Position numbers and translations under genes: made by a program. From Acidobacteriota bacterium (GTDB lineage Bacteria > Acidobacteriota > Polarisedimenticolia > Gp22-AA2), in the NCBI GenBank assembly GCA_003223135.1, contig QHXX01000020.1, forward strand, positions 1-59,254: a stretch of 59,254 nt of DNA, in the 5' to 3' direction. Below the pieces are notes generated by a model. It worked only from the letters and a program-made list of their open reading frames with translations, did not search any database and had not been told where the DNA came from. Position 1 is the stretch's first letter. Each line of letters begins with the position of its first letter. Below, piece after piece: positions 57,886 to 59,254 of the stretch.

Positions 57886-59254
57886 ATGAGCCGCAGGACG
57901 TTCCGTAACGGGATCCATGGTGTTCTCGTCGCGGGTGTGATCATCTCCCTGCTGCTGCTCGCGCCGGCCGTCTTCAACTGGGCCGGCCGTGGCGGGCACC
58001 AGATGCAGCCGCAGAACTCGGCTGCCCAGATGGACGAGAGGGCGAACCAGCGATGGTTCCGAGGGCATCCCCGCCTGACGGCCCAGCCGCGTCCGGACGG
58101 ACTGACACCGTTCGGGCAGGATTTCAAGCCGGACACCCCGCGCGACGTCCGCGGTCTCATCGCCACCTCGATTGGCTATGTCAATCTGAAGAAGCCCGCC
58201 GCCGTGCTCGACGGCGTGCCGGCCGAGTTCAAGACACAGGGCCCGAGCTTCAAGAGCCACGGCAAGGGCGGTCTGCAGGACGGGGTGAACATCATCCAGA
58301 TCGGCGAGGCTTCTCTGAACAGCATGGGTTACGACCGGATCGCCTCCGAAGCGGGCAAGTTCGGGCGGGTCCTGGGCGCGATCCCGGACCGGGGCATCCT
58401 GGTGAAGGGGAAGGCGGCGGACCTGGCCCGGCTGGCGGCGCAACCGTTCGTCGAGGCGACGGGGGTGCACTACGGAGCCTACGGTCTCGATCCGCTGATC
58501 GGACAGATGCCGTTGATCCAGAAGAGTCGCGCGCAAAGCCCGGTGCTGGACCTGCAGGTGAAGCTCTGGCACGGCGAGGACGCGCAGGCGGCGAAGGGCC
58601 GGCTGCAACACCTCCTGGGTGCGGAGAACGTCAGCGACTACAGCATGGACGGGTCGGTTCTGCGCGCCAAGGCGAAGCGGTCCGACCTCGCGAAGCTGGC
58701 CGACGACGAGTCCGTCGAGTTCGCCACCGAGGTTCCCGAGTTCATGTTGAACAACTCCGAGGTGCCGGTCATCCTGATGATCGGCAACACGGAGGAGAGC
58801 TTCAACCTGGCCCGGCCGTTTCACGAGCTCGGGATCGACGGCGGCGGCAGCGGGGCGCTTCTCTGCACGAACAACCCGACCCTGGCCTGCACGACCGACG
58901 CCAACTGCACCGGGGGGGGTCTCTGCCGTCTGCAGCGCCTCAACAACGGCACGGCGCAGGTGCCGCCGCAGATCGTGGCGGTGACCGACAACGGCATCAC
59001 GGCGGACGCGGTCCATTTCTCGCAGACGGCCACGCAGGTGGGGGACTTCAGCCATCCGTTCCCGTCGCCCAGCCACCGGAAGATCCACGCGATCCAGAAC
59101 GTGGAAGACGACGGAACGTCCTGCGACGGGCTCCTGTTCGGCTCCAACACGCACGGCAACGTCGTGGCCGGCATCATCGCCGGCGCTCCGGGTGACTTCG
59201 GTCTGACCTACTCCAAGGCGATCGATCCGGCGGACGGCGTGCCGCTTCAGGGCC
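57886..59254 (+). CDS. Secreted subtilisin-like (S8) serine peptidase, C-terminus beyond window
   Basis: The ATG follows GGGAGG at 57886 and the frame stays open to the window end (456 codons). A signal/anchor segment (GVLVAGVIISLLLLAPAVF) is followed by a ~300-residue N-terminal region. The S8 aspartate motif VAVTDNGI is near residue 365 and the histidine motif NTHGNVVAGIIAG near residue 425. The catalytic serine lies beyond the edge. A cysteine-rich insertion (CTTDANCTGGGLC) stands between the N-terminal region and the aspartate, a calcium- or disulfide-rich repeat style common in secreted proteins of soil bacteria. Confidence 0.88.
   Translation, partial: MSRRTFRNGIHGVLVAGVIISLLLLAPAVFNWAGRGGHQMQPQNSAAQMDERANQRWFRGHPRLTAQPRPDGLTPFGQDFKPDTPRDVRGLIATSIGYVNLKKPAAVLDGVPAEFKTQGPSFKSHGKGGLQDGVNIIQIGEASLNSMGYDRIASEAGKFGRVLGAIPDRGILVKGKAADLARLAAQPFVEATGVHYGAYGLDPLIGQMPLIQKSRAQSPVLDLQVKLWHGEDAQAAKGRLQHLLGAENVSDYSMDGSVLRAKAKRSDLAKLADDESVEFATEVPEFMLNNSEVPVILMIGNTEESFNLARPFHELGIDGGGSGALLCTNNPTLACTTDANCTGGGLCRLQRLNNGTAQVPPQIVAVTDNGITADAVHFSQTATQVGDFSHPFPSPSHRKIHAIQNVEDDGTSCDGLLFGSNTHGNVVAGIIAGAPGDFGLTYSKAIDPADGVPLQG

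Noticed and set aside
1-59254. CRISPR arrays
   Set aside because: No regularly spaced direct repeats with unique spacers were seen; the repeats found are attC sites, the two leaders and the 107-bp palindromes.

Overview
The window is about 59 kb of high-GC DNA with mostly Bacteria-typical, densely packed genes. The gene content (fused alpha/beta E1 keto-acid dehydrogenase, several large zinc metallopeptidases, FHA and Ser/Thr kinase signalling, YyaL/DUF255 and DUF885 proteins, UbiE, DivIVA) resembles uncultured soil or sediment bacteria of the Acidobacteriota type. That placement is an inference; no rRNA gene is present to test it.

Region 1 (about 1-11.5 kb) is accessory DNA. Short, often AT-richer genes lie almost all on the minus strand. 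They are separated by six integron attC recombination sites, plus one half site, all in the same orientation. No integrase gene is present, so this is a cluster of attC sites lacking an integrase (CALIN). Cassette genes include an AbiV-type phage-defence protein, a dihydrofolate-reductase-like protein, several small membrane or secreted proteins of unknown function, and probably a glyoxalase-fold protein and an alcohol dehydrogenase whose own attC sites are gone. In three cassettes the 5' half-core and 3' core match each other perfectly or with one mismatch, as expected of real cassettes. Two related ~185-203 bp leader elements (5143-5345 and 11332-11516) sit directly upstream of the first gene of each cassette run. 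They stop resembling each other at a GTT triplet, so they are candidate attI-like or platform remnants. Plus-strand genes (an alpha/beta hydrolase, a beta-helix protein with its own terminator) interrupt the array.

Region 2 (11.6-35.8 kb) is ordinary chromosome. It holds an M20 peptidase, aminotransferase, UbiE and amidohydrolase on the minus strand; a nicotinamidase-like hydrolase with a DEAD-box helicase; an HtrA-like protease divergent from an unusual TonB_C + parvulin + HExxH fusion; a DsbA-type oxidoreductase; a large zinc metallopeptidase; an M48/TPR lipoprotein; an SDR pseudogene; an agmatinase-family enzyme; a TlpA-like lipoprotein overlapping antiparallel with a kinase-phosphatase; and the fused E1.

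Region 3 (36-45.7 kb) carries a Ser/Thr kinase-FHA-small membrane protein operon, a YyaL protein, a cold-shock protein with a clear promoter, a beta-propeller and DUF885 lipoprotein pair and a TPR protein. Two copies of a 107-bp palindromic repeat lie in its intergenic spaces.

Region 4 (45.7-59.25 kb) has a glutamate-type dehydrogenase, tRNA-Met, a DDAH-like amidinohydrolase, two coupled flavin oxidoreductases beside a DAACS symporter, an attenuator-like leader before a zinc-ribbon/RNase HI pair, a YggS-DivIVA operon with a promoter suggesting a leaderless start, two histidine/folate enzymes (HutI, cyclodeaminase), and a subtilisin-like peptidase running off the right edge.
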